DNA from: an uncultured Clostridium sp.
GTDB lineage: Bacteria > Bacillota > Clostridia > Clostridiales > Clostridiaceae
Assembly (NCBI GenBank): GCA_937927335.1
Contig: CALBDU010000013.1
Coordinates: 12,927-76,926 of the forward strand
Length of the DNA stretch: 64,000 nt
Direction: 5' to 3'
In this document: in pieces, positions 1-8,405 of the stretch
Numbering within the stretch: the stretch's first letter is position 1
How the letters are laid out: the number at the start of each line of letters is the position of its first letter
Program-made: the position numbers and the translations under genes
The notes under the pieces: generated by a model
What the model was told of the DNA's origin: nothing
Seen by the model: the letters and a program-made list of their open reading frames with translations, nothing else
Database searches by the model: none

Positions 1-207
1 AATATTCCAAATAATTATTTTAAGAAATACTATAGATATGGTTTTATATTTAGTGATATTTTAAAATATCTATCATCTAATTCATTATTATTTGGGTTAT
101 TTAAAGAAGCTAATGGTATAAAAGATTTATGCCCAAATCAAGAAGATTGCAAGCATTTTAATGACTTTATATTAGATCTAATAAAATTTTATGAGTATTC
201 AGTATAG
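1..207 (+). CDS. C-terminal fragment of an unknown protein (cut by window edge)
   Basis: An open frame runs from base 1 to a TAG at 205-207, giving the last 68 residues of a protein whose start lies outside the window. The tail is rich in Lys, Asn and aromatic residues and has a CPNQEDC segment that could pair two cysteines. I do not recognise a family from this piece. It ends 12 bases before the TTG start of the Cap15-like effector gene, so the two are almost certainly one operon. In CBASS loci the gene directly before such an effector is normally the cyclic-nucleotide synthase (CD-NTase), which makes that the leading guess; a retron reverse transcriptase is an alternative. Neither is shown by the visible residues. 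Confidence 0.6.
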   Translation, partial: NIPNNYFKKYYRYGFIFSDILKYLSSNSLLFGLFKEANGIKDLCPNQEDCKHFNDFILDLIKFYEYSV

Positions 208-219
208 GAGGGGGAGCCC

Positions 220-768
220 TTGAGCCAGCAAGTAAAAAGTTTCTTAAGAAAGTCGCTTTGGGTAGTATTAACTATATTTGTAGTCCGATGTTATTTTGGT
301 GTTACAGTAAACACTCCTTTTTACTACTTAGGTGCTGCAGGGCAAGCTGTTACTGTAGCTATAATTATTATGGGTATTTACGAAAGATATTTGTGGAGAA
401 TTGCACCTTTTGAAAAAATTCCAAGATTACAAAAATCATATAATGGTATTATCAATTACAATTTTAATGGAAATCAAGGAGAGAAACTTATTAAAGTTTT
501 GATTAATCAAACTCTCCTTACAACATCAGTTAAGATAGTAACAGATGAAATCACAAGTAATTCAATAAGTAGCAGATTTATATATGAAAATGGAGAATAT
601 ATATTATATTACGTTTATATTACAAATCCAAAGAGTAAGTTTTCGAGAGAGAATCCTATACAATATGGAACTACCAGATTAGCACTAACAGATAATCTCA
701 ATTTGGTAGGTATATATTGGACAACCAGTAAGACAATAGGTGATATCCAATTAACATGTAGTGAATAA
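220..768 (+). CDS. Cap15-like CBASS effector (S-2TM-beta, two TM helices plus beta-barrel)
   Basis: 182 aa, starting at TTG just after a very strong purine-rich RBS (206-216). Two hydrophobic helices lie at about residues 12-30 and 35-54, followed by a beta-rich soluble domain. The C-terminal half carries the signature features of the S-2TM-beta / Cap15 family: a paired ILYYVYITNP strand, a GT-x-x-LAL turn near residue 151, and the closing LVGIYWTTSKTIGDIQL motif. In characterised CBASS systems Cap15 is an inner-membrane protein whose beta-barrel binds a cyclic dinucleotide made by the upstream CD-NTase on infection; it then oligomerises and breaks the membrane, causing abortive infection. 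The family call rests on domain order, length and the end motif, with no search run. The upstream partner is truncated, so the type of system is an inference. Confidence 0.72.
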   Translation: MSQQVKSFLRKSLWVVLTIFVVRCYFGVTVNTPFYYLGAAGQAVTVAIIIMGIYERYLWRIAPFEKIPRLQKSYNGIINYNFNGNQGEKLIKVLINQTLLTTSVKIVTDEITSNSISSRFIYENGEYILYYVYITNPKSKFSRENPIQYGTTRLALTDNLNLVGIYWTTSKTIGDIQLTCSE

Positions 769-1286
769 CAAGTTTAAAAAGTTTAAAGAAGAATATGTTT
801 ACAGGAAATATAATTCCAGATGTATTACTGATCATTTTAATATTTTTGTATTAAAATGGTCAAACTATCAAATTTAACAAAAAATAACTAAAAACCTTAC
901 TGTGTAAACAGTAGGGTTATTAGTTAAAATCTAATCCTTAATGCAAAATTACATCAACACCTAATAATTTTAACATGGACTCCCCTTCGGGGACGTTTCT
1001 TTGCCTTAATTTTAATATTGAATTTAGTTATTATTTTTAAAGAATTACCATTAATAGATATGGAACCGAGTTACATGTTAAGAACATTCTGAAAATAGCC
1101 ACAACTATATAAAGTAACAAGGTTAGTGCTATTTCACAAGAAAAAGTTATGGTTTATTGTTAAATGGACAAAGTTGGGATATATGATATATAATTGGGAT
1201 TGCATGCAAGTAAAAGAAGATATAAGCATATAAACTAATCATTTTACTTCAGTGTTTAATCATAACAAGACGGAGGTGAGCGTTAG
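769..1286 (+). other. Gene-less stretch with two short hairpins
   Basis: No convincing gene. An imperfect hairpin at about 893-916 (ACTGT/ACAGT core, then T-rich DNA) could terminate the Cap15-like gene. A compact TCCCC-TTC-GGGGA hairpin sits at about 972-984, followed by TTTCTTT. The last 15 bases hold the RBS of the next gene. Confidence 0.45.
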
Positions 1287-1622
1287 TTGGAAAAGACGAA
1301 AGTGGAAATTAAGGAGGAAGAAATAAGAAGAAAAGCAAAGCGTGATATGACGCCGCATCACAAAAAATTAGCTGAATCAACAATGCAGCTGGTGCAGGTA
1401 GAAGAACAATATGAATCAAAAGGGAGTCTAAACCCATTTTCCTGGAAGATTTATGAAATTGATAAAGAGGCAGTTGCTGATTTTCAACGAACCCATGACT
1501 GTACTTACCAAGACATCATTAAATATGCATTACGGTTTTATCTGTCAGAAGAAAACTACAGGCATGCAAAAGAAGTTATTGAACTGCGTAAAAAACATGA
1601 TAAGGAGCATTATGCAGAATGA
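1287..1622 (+). CDS. Small charged protein, first gene of helicase-nuclease trio
   Basis: 111 aa from a TTG start 6 bases after GGAGGTGAG (1272-1280). I do not recognise the family. The protein is highly charged and helical, with a basic N-terminus (residues 1-25), a central linker with NPFSWKIYEID, and a helix-rich C-terminus ending in a Lys/Glu/His-rich tail. The segment DFQRTHDCTYQDIIKYALRFYL resembles a ribbon-helix-helix or small DNA-binding fold, which is only a suggestion. Its stop overlaps the start of the helicase gene by 4 bases (ATGA), so translation is coupled and the products are probably made in fixed ratio. Likely an accessory or regulatory subunit of the helicase. Confidence 0.75.
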   Translation: MEKTKVEIKEEEIRRKAKRDMTPHHKKLAESTMQLVQVEEQYESKGSLNPFSWKIYEIDKEAVADFQRTHDCTYQDIIKYALRFYLSEENYRHAKEVIELRKKHDKEHYAE

Positions 1623-3892
1623 CGGAGCAACATTATAAACAAAAGACTGATATATTAAAACAGTTAGAAGAAAATGTCGATTGCATTAGTAGTCTTATAG
1701 ATGAAAATATAAAGGGAAATGAGTTTAAGAGCTCGTATGATGAAGTTGTGATTGCGATAGAACTATGCAAGAAGATTCGGAAAACAAGGATTTATTTTGA
1801 TAGCTTGTTTCAAGAAGTTAGCATTTTATTTAATGATCAGGATAATCTCGTCGGTGTTGATGGACAGAAATATCTTGAGCAATATACACAGACGCAGATT
1901 GCATTAGAGAGTTTGGATGCTAATCTGGTAAATTACTATAAGGCACAAAGAATGACTGAAATTTGCTCAGAAGAAACCAGTCAACTGAAAACACGGGTAT
2001 GGGTCAGAATTAAGGATATACCTACAGTTATACTGGATGAGGCCGTTGAAAAATATTCTCTTTACGGGAAGTATTCGATATGGGTCAAAGAATTGTCAGA
2101 CGAAGATGATCCAAGTTATGTTTTTCATATCGAAATCTATTCTGATATAAATACGCTGGATGAAGCCTATAAGCAACTAAAAAAGGTTGTTGACCTTGCC
2201 TTTGGACTTATGCAAAAATATCCTGATAGTCGAGAAGATTTGTCTTTGGACTTCCTTGCGAAGCTTATTGATCAAAAGAACAACTTGTCTGGAATGCCAT
2301 CATGCACACTTGATAATTTCCAACCAAGACAATGGCAGAGAGAAGCGATGTCCAGTTGGCGCAATGATAACGCAAAATATCATGGAACATTTTCTGTATG
2401 TACAGGTGCAGGTAAAACTTTATTTTCCTTGTATTGCCTGGATTATGTATTACAACGGGGGTATGAAGTCAAAACAAGTATTATTGTCCCCACTAAGACT
2501 CTTCTTCACCAATGGTATCAAGAGTTAATGGAAAAATTCCATGTCCGTAAGGAAGAGATTGCTTTACGTGGTGATGGAAATAAGAAAGCTAACTGGTATG
2601 ATAAAAAGTTCATGATTTACATCGGTAGAACTGCTCAAAAAGAGCTTGCTTCCGATACAATGGCGATGGGTATTCTTAATGAAGAATTTGGACATGATTT
2701 TTATCATTTTTACATAACGGACGAGTGCCATAACTATGCAGCTACTAACAGCCGAAAAATGTTTGATGGGCTCAAGATTATTGAACAAAATCCAAACAGT
2801 GGGCTTAACTATTTCTCAGTTGCGCTGTCGGCAACCCCTGAACGATATGACAAGAAAGAACTTCAGATATTCAAACTGCTGGGTGATATTGTGTATCGTT
2901 ATACAGTATTGGAAGCAATTGCAGATGGGGCTGTTTCTCCATTTACAATTGAAAATGTTGATTGCCATTTAAATGATGAAGAGCTTAAAAGTTTGGTTCA
3001 GATTGATAATAGGTTGAGGATGACAAAAAAATCCTTTTTTAATGCTTTGATAAATGATGAGAGCCCAGCGGGGAAAGCTGCACAAAATATGCGTCATCGA
3101 GATAGTGATTATGAGACCTCAATGGTAGGGGTAGGATTTGGTATAAGATCTCAGTTTTCAAAGGAACTTGGAAAGATAATGAAGCAAAAAGAGGCCTTTT
3201 CGAAGGAAGATGATAAAGACGAACTCTTCAAGAACTGGCTGTGTCAGAATGATGGCTACCAAACGATTTACTCTGCTTATGAATTGACAGAAGCTTTCTT
3301 GTCACGAAGGGAGTTTATACAGTCTGCCGAAGCCAGAAAGGAAATGTGTATTAAACTGGCAGAAGAAAACGCCAAACGTAAGGTTATTGTTTTTGCAGAA
3401 CATATTAAAGCGGCGGATGAAATATTCAATGAATTATCTGAGAAGCTGGGTAAGGATAAAGTTAAACGATATTATTCTGTAACTAAATTACAGGTCAAGC
3501 AGTCGGAGTGGACCCCGTATGAAAGGGAACAAGAAAACAAAGAGGCCTTGGATGCTTTTGAAAATGGAAGTGCTCGGATTATCATAACAGTGAAATCCTT
3601 TAATGAAGGCGTGGACATCAGAGAGGCTGATGTGGCTATTGTTTACCAAAACTCTGTCAGTATTCGTGAATCCATTCAAAGGCTTGGAAGGATTATCCGA
3701 CTCCCAGAAGATAAGACCGTGGAGAAAAAGCCCATTCTTTATCATTTATATGCTAAAGAGCAAAAAGAACCTGTTTATTTAAGGACTTACTTTAAAAAGC
3801 TCTTAGTTAAGCAGCGGGATGAGAAAAAAGCTGAAAAATTACATCGGGGTTTTGAACTAATAACACTTCTTCCATCAGAGGAATATAAATAG
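1619..3892 (+). CDS. DEAD/DEAH-type superfamily 2 helicase
   Basis: 757 aa. The first ~235 residues are a helical domain of no recognised family. Then a full SF2 core: Q-like FQPRQWQREAM, Walker A CTGAGKT at about residue 260, motif II DECH at about 367, motif III SATP at about 404, a long insertion of charged helices (about 450-560), then RecA domain 2 with ITVKSFNEGVDI and motif VI QRLGRIIR near residue 686. This architecture is common in bacterial defence loci and in RadD/UvrB-like remodelling helicases. It overlaps the 111-aa gene and is followed 83 bases later by a PD-(D/E)XK nuclease gene, so a helicase-nuclease DNA-targeting complex is the natural reading. It does not match the gene sets I know for Hachiman, Gabija or Zorya (no DUF1837, no TOPRIM-OLD, no ZorA/B). 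Confidence 0.88.
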   Translation: MTEQHYKQKTDILKQLEENVDCISSLIDENIKGNEFKSSYDEVVIAIELCKKIRKTRIYFDSLFQEVSILFNDQDNLVGVDGQKYLEQYTQTQIALESLDANLVNYYKAQRMTEICSEETSQLKTRVWVRIKDIPTVILDEAVEKYSLYGKYSIWVKELSDEDDPSYVFHIEIYSDINTLDEAYKQLKKVVDLAFGLMQKYPDSREDLSLDFLAKLIDQKNNLSGMPSCTLDNFQPRQWQREAMSSWRNDNAKYHGTFSVCTGAGKTLFSLYCLDYVLQRGYEVKTSIIVPTKTLLHQWYQELMEKFHVRKEEIALRGDGNKKANWYDKKFMIYIGRTAQKELASDTMAMGILNEEFGHDFYHFYITDECHNYAATNSRKMFDGLKIIEQNPNSGLNYFSVALSATPERYDKKELQIFKLLGDIVYRYTVLEAIADGAVSPFTIENVDCHLNDEELKSLVQIDNRLRMTKKSFFNALINDESPAGKAAQNMRHRDSDYETSMVGVGFGIRSQFSKELGKIMKQKEAFSKEDDKDELFKNWLCQNDGYQTIYSAYELTEAFLSRREFIQSAEARKEMCIKLAEENAKRKVIVFAEHIKAADEIFNELSEKLGKDKVKRYYSVTKLQVKQSEWTPYEREQENKEALDAFENGSARIIITVKSFNEGVDIREADVAIVYQNSVSIRESIQRLGRIIRLPEDKTVEKKPILYHLYAKEQKEPVYLRTYFKKLLVKQRDEKKAEKLHRGFELITLLPSEEYK

Positions 3893-3975
3893 AATAATTC
3901 TAATATTGAGCAAGAATCTTGATTCAAGATAAATGTTTATATTTTATCCTTCATTCAAGAAAAGGAGATACAAGA

Positions 3976-4365
3976 ATGATTTATAAACGTGGACTGGAAT
4001 ATCCAAACGAGGGATTCGTTCAAAATGCAATTGAAGCGTATTTTATGAATCTGGGATATACTCCACTATCCGAGAAATATACGGACTATGTATGTATTCA
4101 CCCTGAGACTTCCGAAAAATGGTCCATAGAGGTGAAAGGGGAAACTAAAGCTATTGGATTGGACTTTCGCACATGTTTGGGTCAGTTGCTTCAACGTATG
4201 AGTACAAAGGAAGTATATTATGGGGTAGCAATACCAGATATGCCAGCATATCGGCAGCAGGCCAGTCAGGTACAACCATGGATACGAAAGTCATTAAATT
4301 TACACTGGCTTTATATTTCAGCCGATGAGAAAGTAGATATTATAGGACCTGACGACGAGGTTTAA
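3976..4365 (+). CDS. PD-(D/E)XK nuclease, XisH-like
   Basis: 129 aa, starting at ATG 3976 with AAAGGAG 8 bases upstream; a longer frame from TTG 3919 lacks an RBS and is rejected. The fold signature is clear: an N-terminal helix (EGFVQNAIEAYFMNLGY), then TDYVCI with the acidic metal ligand, then SIEVKGE carrying the E-x-K pair, then a helix with DFRTCLGQLLQRM and the strand YYGVAIPD. That order matches restriction-endonuclease-like folds, and the LGQ-helix followed by a VAxP strand is reminiscent of XisH. It probably cuts DNA as the partner of the helicase upstream, with which it shares strand and spacing. The substrate cannot be told from the sequence. Confidence 0.78.
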   Translation: MIYKRGLEYPNEGFVQNAIEAYFMNLGYTPLSEKYTDYVCIHPETSEKWSIEVKGETKAIGLDFRTCLGQLLQRMSTKEVYYGVAIPDMPAYRQQASQVQPWIRKSLNLHWLYISADEKVDIIGPDDEV

Positions 4366-4374
4366 GGTATGAAA

Positions 4375-4415
4375 AACCAGTTGTTTCAAAGTTTTATTAT
4401 TTTGATCAACTGGTT
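4375..4415 (+). terminator. Hairpin terminator after the nuclease gene
   Basis: Inverted arms AACCAGTTG (4375-4383) and CAACTGGTT (4407-4415) enclose an AT-rich loop and run into ATTTTGG. It lies 10 bases after the nuclease stop and closes the helicase-nuclease operon. Confidence 0.6.
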
Positions 4416-4663
4416 ATTTTGGTATCAAAGTGTCCTCGAAAATGCCAAACATGATTTATGTTTAGAGATGAGGCAATATTTAAATCCAAGCAAATAGACA
4501 AGGAAAATAATGAATTATAAAAGTAACAAATTAGTATTTAGTAAAATTAGACTTTGCTATTTTACCCTGCTATAATAAATCCCAAAGAGATTATCAATAT
4601 GATAGTCTCTTTTATCTTTTAAAAGAATTATTAAATATTAAATTACCTTTGCTATAGTAAAAT
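4416..4663 (+). other. Gene-less AT-rich spacer
   Basis: No coding potential seen. Imperfect AT-rich direct repeats occur: a 'taaaattagactttgctatt' block near 4541 resembles 'gctatagtaaaatttgactt' near 4651. It separates two unrelated operons. Confidence 0.4.
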
Positions 4664-4717
4664 TTGACTTAATATCAAGTAAATTACTATAATTAAAATA
4701 TAAGTTATGCATAACTT
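4664..4717 (+). promoter_or_regulatory. Promoter with a perfect 16-bp palindromic operator
   Basis: TTGACT at 4664-4669 and TATAAT at 4688-4693 are separated by 18 bp, so transcription should begin near 4700. Directly on or after that point lies the perfect palindrome AAGTTATGCATAACTT (4702-4717). The position suits a repressor operator. It is 94 bases upstream of the 163-aa gene and presumably controls it and the DUF2325 gene. The cognate regulator is not evident next to it. Confidence 0.6.
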
Positions 4718-4810
4718 CAAAATGAGGTATTTAATAAAAGAAAAAAAAGGAAATTATTATTATATAAAATTCCGAACATTTATAAAAATATAAGAAAGAA
4801 GAGTGATAAT

Positions 4811-5302
4811 ATGTATAAAATTCAATTGGAAGAAGAAAGGATAATAAACATGGTAAGAAATTATCAGATGGATACATTTGAGTGCGGATTTGATCCAAAG
4901 GACAAAGAAGAAGTTTTTGAATTATTCAGAGGAGAAGAAAAGGCTGGCAACATGATTGCTACCTTGAATGTAGCGAACGATTGGACAAGGAATGAGCTAA
5001 GGAATTTGCTTACTGTAGATGAGGCTTGGTGTATGTTAAGAGCTGTTCAAGGGTCAATTTATGATCCGACCCGAACTCCAATTAACCCAAAGGAATTCTT
5101 ACTTATTATGATTGAAGATCGATTTATATACGAGCCACATGATGATAGATCAGTGGTTGGAATAAAAACCATAACTGATAAATTAAAGGGATTAACGCAA
5201 TTTCAGGCGTACACACTGATAACTATGTACTATGCGTTGATAAACAGTACAGAAGACTATTTTACAGTTGAAGATATAAAAAAAGTTTTTCTTATAGATT
5301 AA
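4811..5302 (+). CDS. Unknown 163-aa protein, partner of DUF2325 gene
   Basis: ATG start with AAGAAGAGTG just upstream. I do not recognise the family. It is acidic, without membrane segments or signal peptide, and appears alpha-helical: a helix at 40-70 (NVANDWTRNELRNLLTVDEA), a central loop with YDPTRTPINPKEF, and a C-terminal helix pair (LTQFQAYTLITMYYALINS, then YFTVEDIKKVF). It follows a promoter with a perfect palindrome and precedes the 483-aa coiled-coil DUF2325 gene by 114 bases, with no terminator between. The tight conservation of such small partners can be tested; from sequence alone only the pairing is supported. Confidence 0.7.
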   Translation: MYKIQLEEERIINMVRNYQMDTFECGFDPKDKEEVFELFRGEEKAGNMIATLNVANDWTRNELRNLLTVDEAWCMLRAVQGSIYDPTRTPINPKEFLLIMIEDRFIYEPHDDRSVVGIKTITDKLKGLTQFQAYTLITMYYALINSTEDYFTVEDIKKVFLID

Positions 5303-5416
5303 TTAAGATAATAAAAACAAGTAGCTTAATAAAATTTACAGGGATTACTGCTGCTAAATTATCAAAAGAAACTTAGTAGCAGTGATCCGATAAATAATAT
5401 ATAGGAGTGTGATATT

Positions 5417-6868
5417 TTGAATTTAATGTATACAATATTCTTATTTGTAGTGGAAGCAATTGCTTGCAATACAAAGGTATATTCTTGGGTTGATCATATA
5501 TATGCTAAGTTTACCATGGATTTTCAGCAATCTGCAGTTGATAGTGGATATTATAATCATCATATAATTAAAGAGAAAAGTATAATACAAGAAGAATATG
5601 CAAAAAAAGCATTAGGAATTTTATCATTCATAATGCGACATTTAAATCCAGACGATGAACATTATAAGGTTTTCAGTGAATGGCTAAAAGAGTTATTCAG
5701 AAGGGGTTGGGCATATGAAGATACTTATGTAAAAAGGCACAATGTAATTAATTTGGGATTATATCGTGAAAGTCTTATCAAAAAACGACGAGGTGTTAAG
5801 AACATCTCATCTACAACAATGTTCAATTCATCTGCAGTTTTATTATTCCTGGCTGTTGCTTTTAGAATTGAAATTGACATGGATGATGAATTGTTCAAAT
5901 TAGTCATCCAGATCATGAACAACAGATTAAACGTAAATTATTTAGAAAATATGGATAATGTAAGGGATGATATTGCGCTGAAAATAAAATCATTTGATAA
6001 GGATTTAAATTCACTGAACTGTAATGTTAATACATTTGATGGCATTATAGATGCAACAAGCAAATATATTCCAGAAGAAATTGTTGGATTAATCTTATCA
6101 TCGAATGCTGGTATATCTCTTACTGATGTACTTAATAATTGTACCTTATCGAAAAACCAATTAGAAGCAAATATATATACAAGCTTGATTACTATGGAAA
6201 AAGTTGGGCAACAGGCGGATTTGCGAAATCCTAACTTCATATTGGCTTTTTTATATAACACAGTTGTTACAATGTTTGCTAACCATTATAAGGAGATGAA
6301 GGAATTTCACAATAGCACCTCTGAATATAAAACAATATATGAATTGGAAAAATCTAAATATGAACTGAAAGAATGTAGCGATGAACTTGTAAAAGTTAAA
6401 AATGAAAATGAGAAATTGAAAATCGAATTAGAAAAACAACATAAAGAAATCAAGTTATTAAAAAATAAAATGGATACGATAAATACTAATAAAGCGTTTC
6501 TTGAGAAGCAGATAAATACCAAATTAAATTTAAACAATGAGATAGTAGATCAGAATATTATTGAATATGATATTGAAACTGTTAAGGGATTTCATGGGTT
6601 AATCGTTGGAGGGCATCCAAAATGGCAGGAAAAGATGAAAGAAAAGCTAAGAAAATCAATATTTCTATCTCCTGATGACCTTAATTTTGATTTAAACCTC
6701 ATCAATAATGCTGACTTCATATGTATAGATACCAAATATAATTCACATTCGCTGTATGAAAAGATAATAGACAGAGCAAGAAAATTAAATAAAAGAGTTA
6801 TTTATATGCCGCAAAATACAAACAGGGCATTAAATATAAACTACATTTATAAAAATCTTATTGCTTAA
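5417..6868 (+). CDS. Coiled-coil protein with C-terminal DUF2325 domain
   Basis: 483 aa from TTG 5417, 9 bases after AGGAG. Residues ~1-300 are mostly helical with a hydrophobic patch at the extreme N-terminus (MNLMYTIFLFVVEAIA) and another around 140-155 (SSAVLLFLAVAF). Residues ~310-375 form a long Lys/Glu coiled coil. Residues ~390-483 match DUF2325: GLIVGGHP, SPDDLNF, then the strand ADFICIDTKYNSHSLYEK and VIYMP. DUF2325 has a Rossmann-like look with a glycine-rich turn, function unknown. A sensor-like N-terminal half, a coiled coil and a small nucleotide-fold domain are the kind of layout seen in signalling or defence proteins, but no activity is claimed. The operon ends at a strong bidirectional terminator. 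Confidence 0.75.
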   Translation: MNLMYTIFLFVVEAIACNTKVYSWVDHIYAKFTMDFQQSAVDSGYYNHHIIKEKSIIQEEYAKKALGILSFIMRHLNPDDEHYKVFSEWLKELFRRGWAYEDTYVKRHNVINLGLYRESLIKKRRGVKNISSTTMFNSSAVLLFLAVAFRIEIDMDDELFKLVIQIMNNRLNVNYLENMDNVRDDIALKIKSFDKDLNSLNCNVNTFDGIIDATSKYIPEEIVGLILSSNAGISLTDVLNNCTLSKNQLEANIYTSLITMEKVGQQADLRNPNFILAFLYNTVVTMFANHYKEMKEFHNSTSEYKTIYELEKSKYELKECSDELVKVKNENEKLKIELEKQHKEIKLLKNKMDTINTNKAFLEKQINTKLNLNNEIVDQNIIEYDIETVKGFHGLIVGGHPKWQEKMKEKLRKSIFLSPDDLNFDLNLINNADFICIDTKYNSHSLYEKIIDRARKLNKRVIYMPQNTNRALNINYIYKNLIA

Positions 6869-6920
6869 TAAGCGGTTTCATTTTTGAGGTGTAAAAAAGA
6901 AAATATGATTCATTATAACA

Positions 6921-6957
6921 AAAAAAATCACCATGAAATTCACATGGTGATTTTTTT
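6921..6957. terminator. Strong bidirectional terminator
   Basis: A perfect 15-bp stem, AAAAAAATCACCATG / CATGGTGATTTTTTT, with a 7-base loop. The A-run and T-run let it work on either strand. It ends the DUF2325 operon 53 bases after the stop. Confidence 0.85.
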
Positions 6958-7850
6958 GATGAGAAAGAAGGAACATATCTATCTAAGACCTTACTTTAAC
7001 TAATACACCGAGAGTCTCCATTTAATAAGGTTCAGTCTATATACTATATTTTTTATGGGTGAAAAATTTTATTCCGATTTTTTTCACGAAATCTTTTGTT
7101 TTACTACACCATATATAGATATTTATCATATTGGTGACGAAATTGGAAAATGCTTAGTAAATTAAAGATATATTAAGGGAAGTTATATTTTAAAATGCCA
7201 AAAAGGCCGCAAGTAAATATTTTGCGACCTTATCTTTTGGTGATTAAATAAAAACCATAGAACTATTTTAATTATTGACCACATATAAGTATTTTAAACA
7301 GTAAGAAAAAAATTTTTTAACATACAAACTCGTATAGTACTTTATTAAGAATCTATTATGAGATTTGATATAATAATTCTTTCCTCAATAAATCTCCATA
7401 CCGTTTCACATATGTACCCATTAAAAAGAATTTATCATTCTATTGTGGTTACCACTCAACATATCATTACTAAATGAAACAAGCGGGAATACGTCTGTTA
7501 GTAATAAATAATTAAATGATAATAATGCTAAAAGATCATTTAAGCCGTAAAATGGGTTTATTTTCATTATACCTGTATATAAATCTGTAGAAACTAAATT
7601 AATAGCTAATTGGACCCTGTTTTAGTCAGTTAATTTGCATCGTTATTCAATGCAACTTTTATATTGACCATAGTCTTATTCCTCTTGTTCTTCTAATACA
7701 ATTCTACAATTATAAATATAATGCCCCATAGTTTTAAACTTAGCTATAAAATCGTTAATAAATATTTTCTGAAATCATCTTATATATATACCAGAAATGA
7801 TATATAATAATAGAACGCATGTTCGATTAAATTATAAGAAAGGTGATTTT
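6958..7850. other. Long gene-less stretch (about 890 bp)
   Basis: No gene is supported. A hairpin with arms AAGGcCGCAA / TTGCGaCCTT inside outer CCAAAA / TTTTGG arms lies at 7198-7240 and looks like a minus-strand or orphan terminator. The rest is AT-rich with scattered stops in all frames, which suggests decayed DNA between cargo genes. It ends with the RBS of the 86-aa gene. Confidence 0.5.
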
Positions 7851-8111
7851 ATGAAAACTTTCGCAAGGCCCATTGAAGTTATAAGTTATACAGATGCAAA
7901 GGGAGATATAAGACCTATAAGATTCAGGCTACAGACTGAGGATGGACTTAAGGTTATTAAAATAGATAAGGTAGTATTTAAGCATAAGGAGAAGCTGGCA
8001 GGCAATGAGATGATCCTTTATAGATGCCAAAGTGTAGATGGCAGCCAGGAAAAGACCTTTGAGATTAAGTATGAACTATGTTCCTGTAAATGGATACTAT
8101 TTAAGATGTAA
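7851..8111 (+). CDS. Small conserved-looking hypothetical protein
   Basis: 86 aa from ATG 7851, with AAAGGTG 7 bases upstream; the frame extends 18 codons further up, but without an RBS. The product begins MKTFARPIEVISYTDAKGDI and alternates basic strands (FRLQTEDGLKVIKIDKVVFK) with charged turns, ending FEIKYELCSCKWILFKM. The strand-rich pattern with a final CSCKWxLxK resembles small (~85 aa) proteins often seen beside mobile genes in Clostridia, of unknown function. No partner is evident: the flanks are gene-poor. Confidence 0.62.
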   Translation: MKTFARPIEVISYTDAKGDIRPIRFRLQTEDGLKVIKIDKVVFKHKEKLAGNEMILYRCQSVDGSQEKTFEIKYELCSCKWILFKM

Positions 8112-8206
8112 TATAGAAGGAATTAATAAATATACCTCTTAAATTCAACAGAGTATATAGAAATATGATATAATTTCCATATGAGGGAATAAAATGGGGT
8201 GGTATT

Positions 8207-8404
8207 ATGTCGATTACTTTAGAAGATTTAGTACCTGGAGAACGTTACATGCATTGTAATCATGGAGTTGAAATATTTTATGGTATAAAGGATATAACAG
8301 AAAAAGGTAAGGAAGGTGAATATGTTGAGTTAGCATACGCAGGTAATGATAAATTATATGTTCCAGTTGAACAACTTGGTATGATTAGTAAAATATGTAA
8401 GTAG
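8207..8404 (+). CDS. Stand-alone Mfd RNA-polymerase-interacting (RID/CarD) domain
   Basis: 65 aa, ATG 8207 after GGGGTGG. Almost the whole protein is a CarD/TRCF RID domain: LEDLVPGERYMHCNHG, YGI, then VELAYAGNDKLYVPVEQL. In Mfd this Tudor-like module binds the RNA polymerase beta subunit; in CarD/CdnL it tunes promoter opening. Here it stands alone without the CarD C-terminal helical domain or the Mfd translocase. The frame stops at 8402-8404, but a shift of one base lets it read on as SRKSGLSSLGRSGNW, which keeps the LG-x-x-x-W feature that follows the RID in Mfd. So this is either a decayed fusion, a sequencing error, or a mini-protein that could act on host polymerase. Confidence 0.7.
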   Translation: MSITLEDLVPGERYMHCNHGVEIFYGIKDITEKGKEGEYVELAYAGNDKLYVPVEQLGMISKICK

Positions 8405-8405
8405 A

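Noticed and set aside
970..990. TCCCC-TTC-GGGGA hairpin as a strong terminator or RNA gene
   Set aside because: Only five base pairs with no T-run directly after it; too little to support a call beyond a short hairpin.
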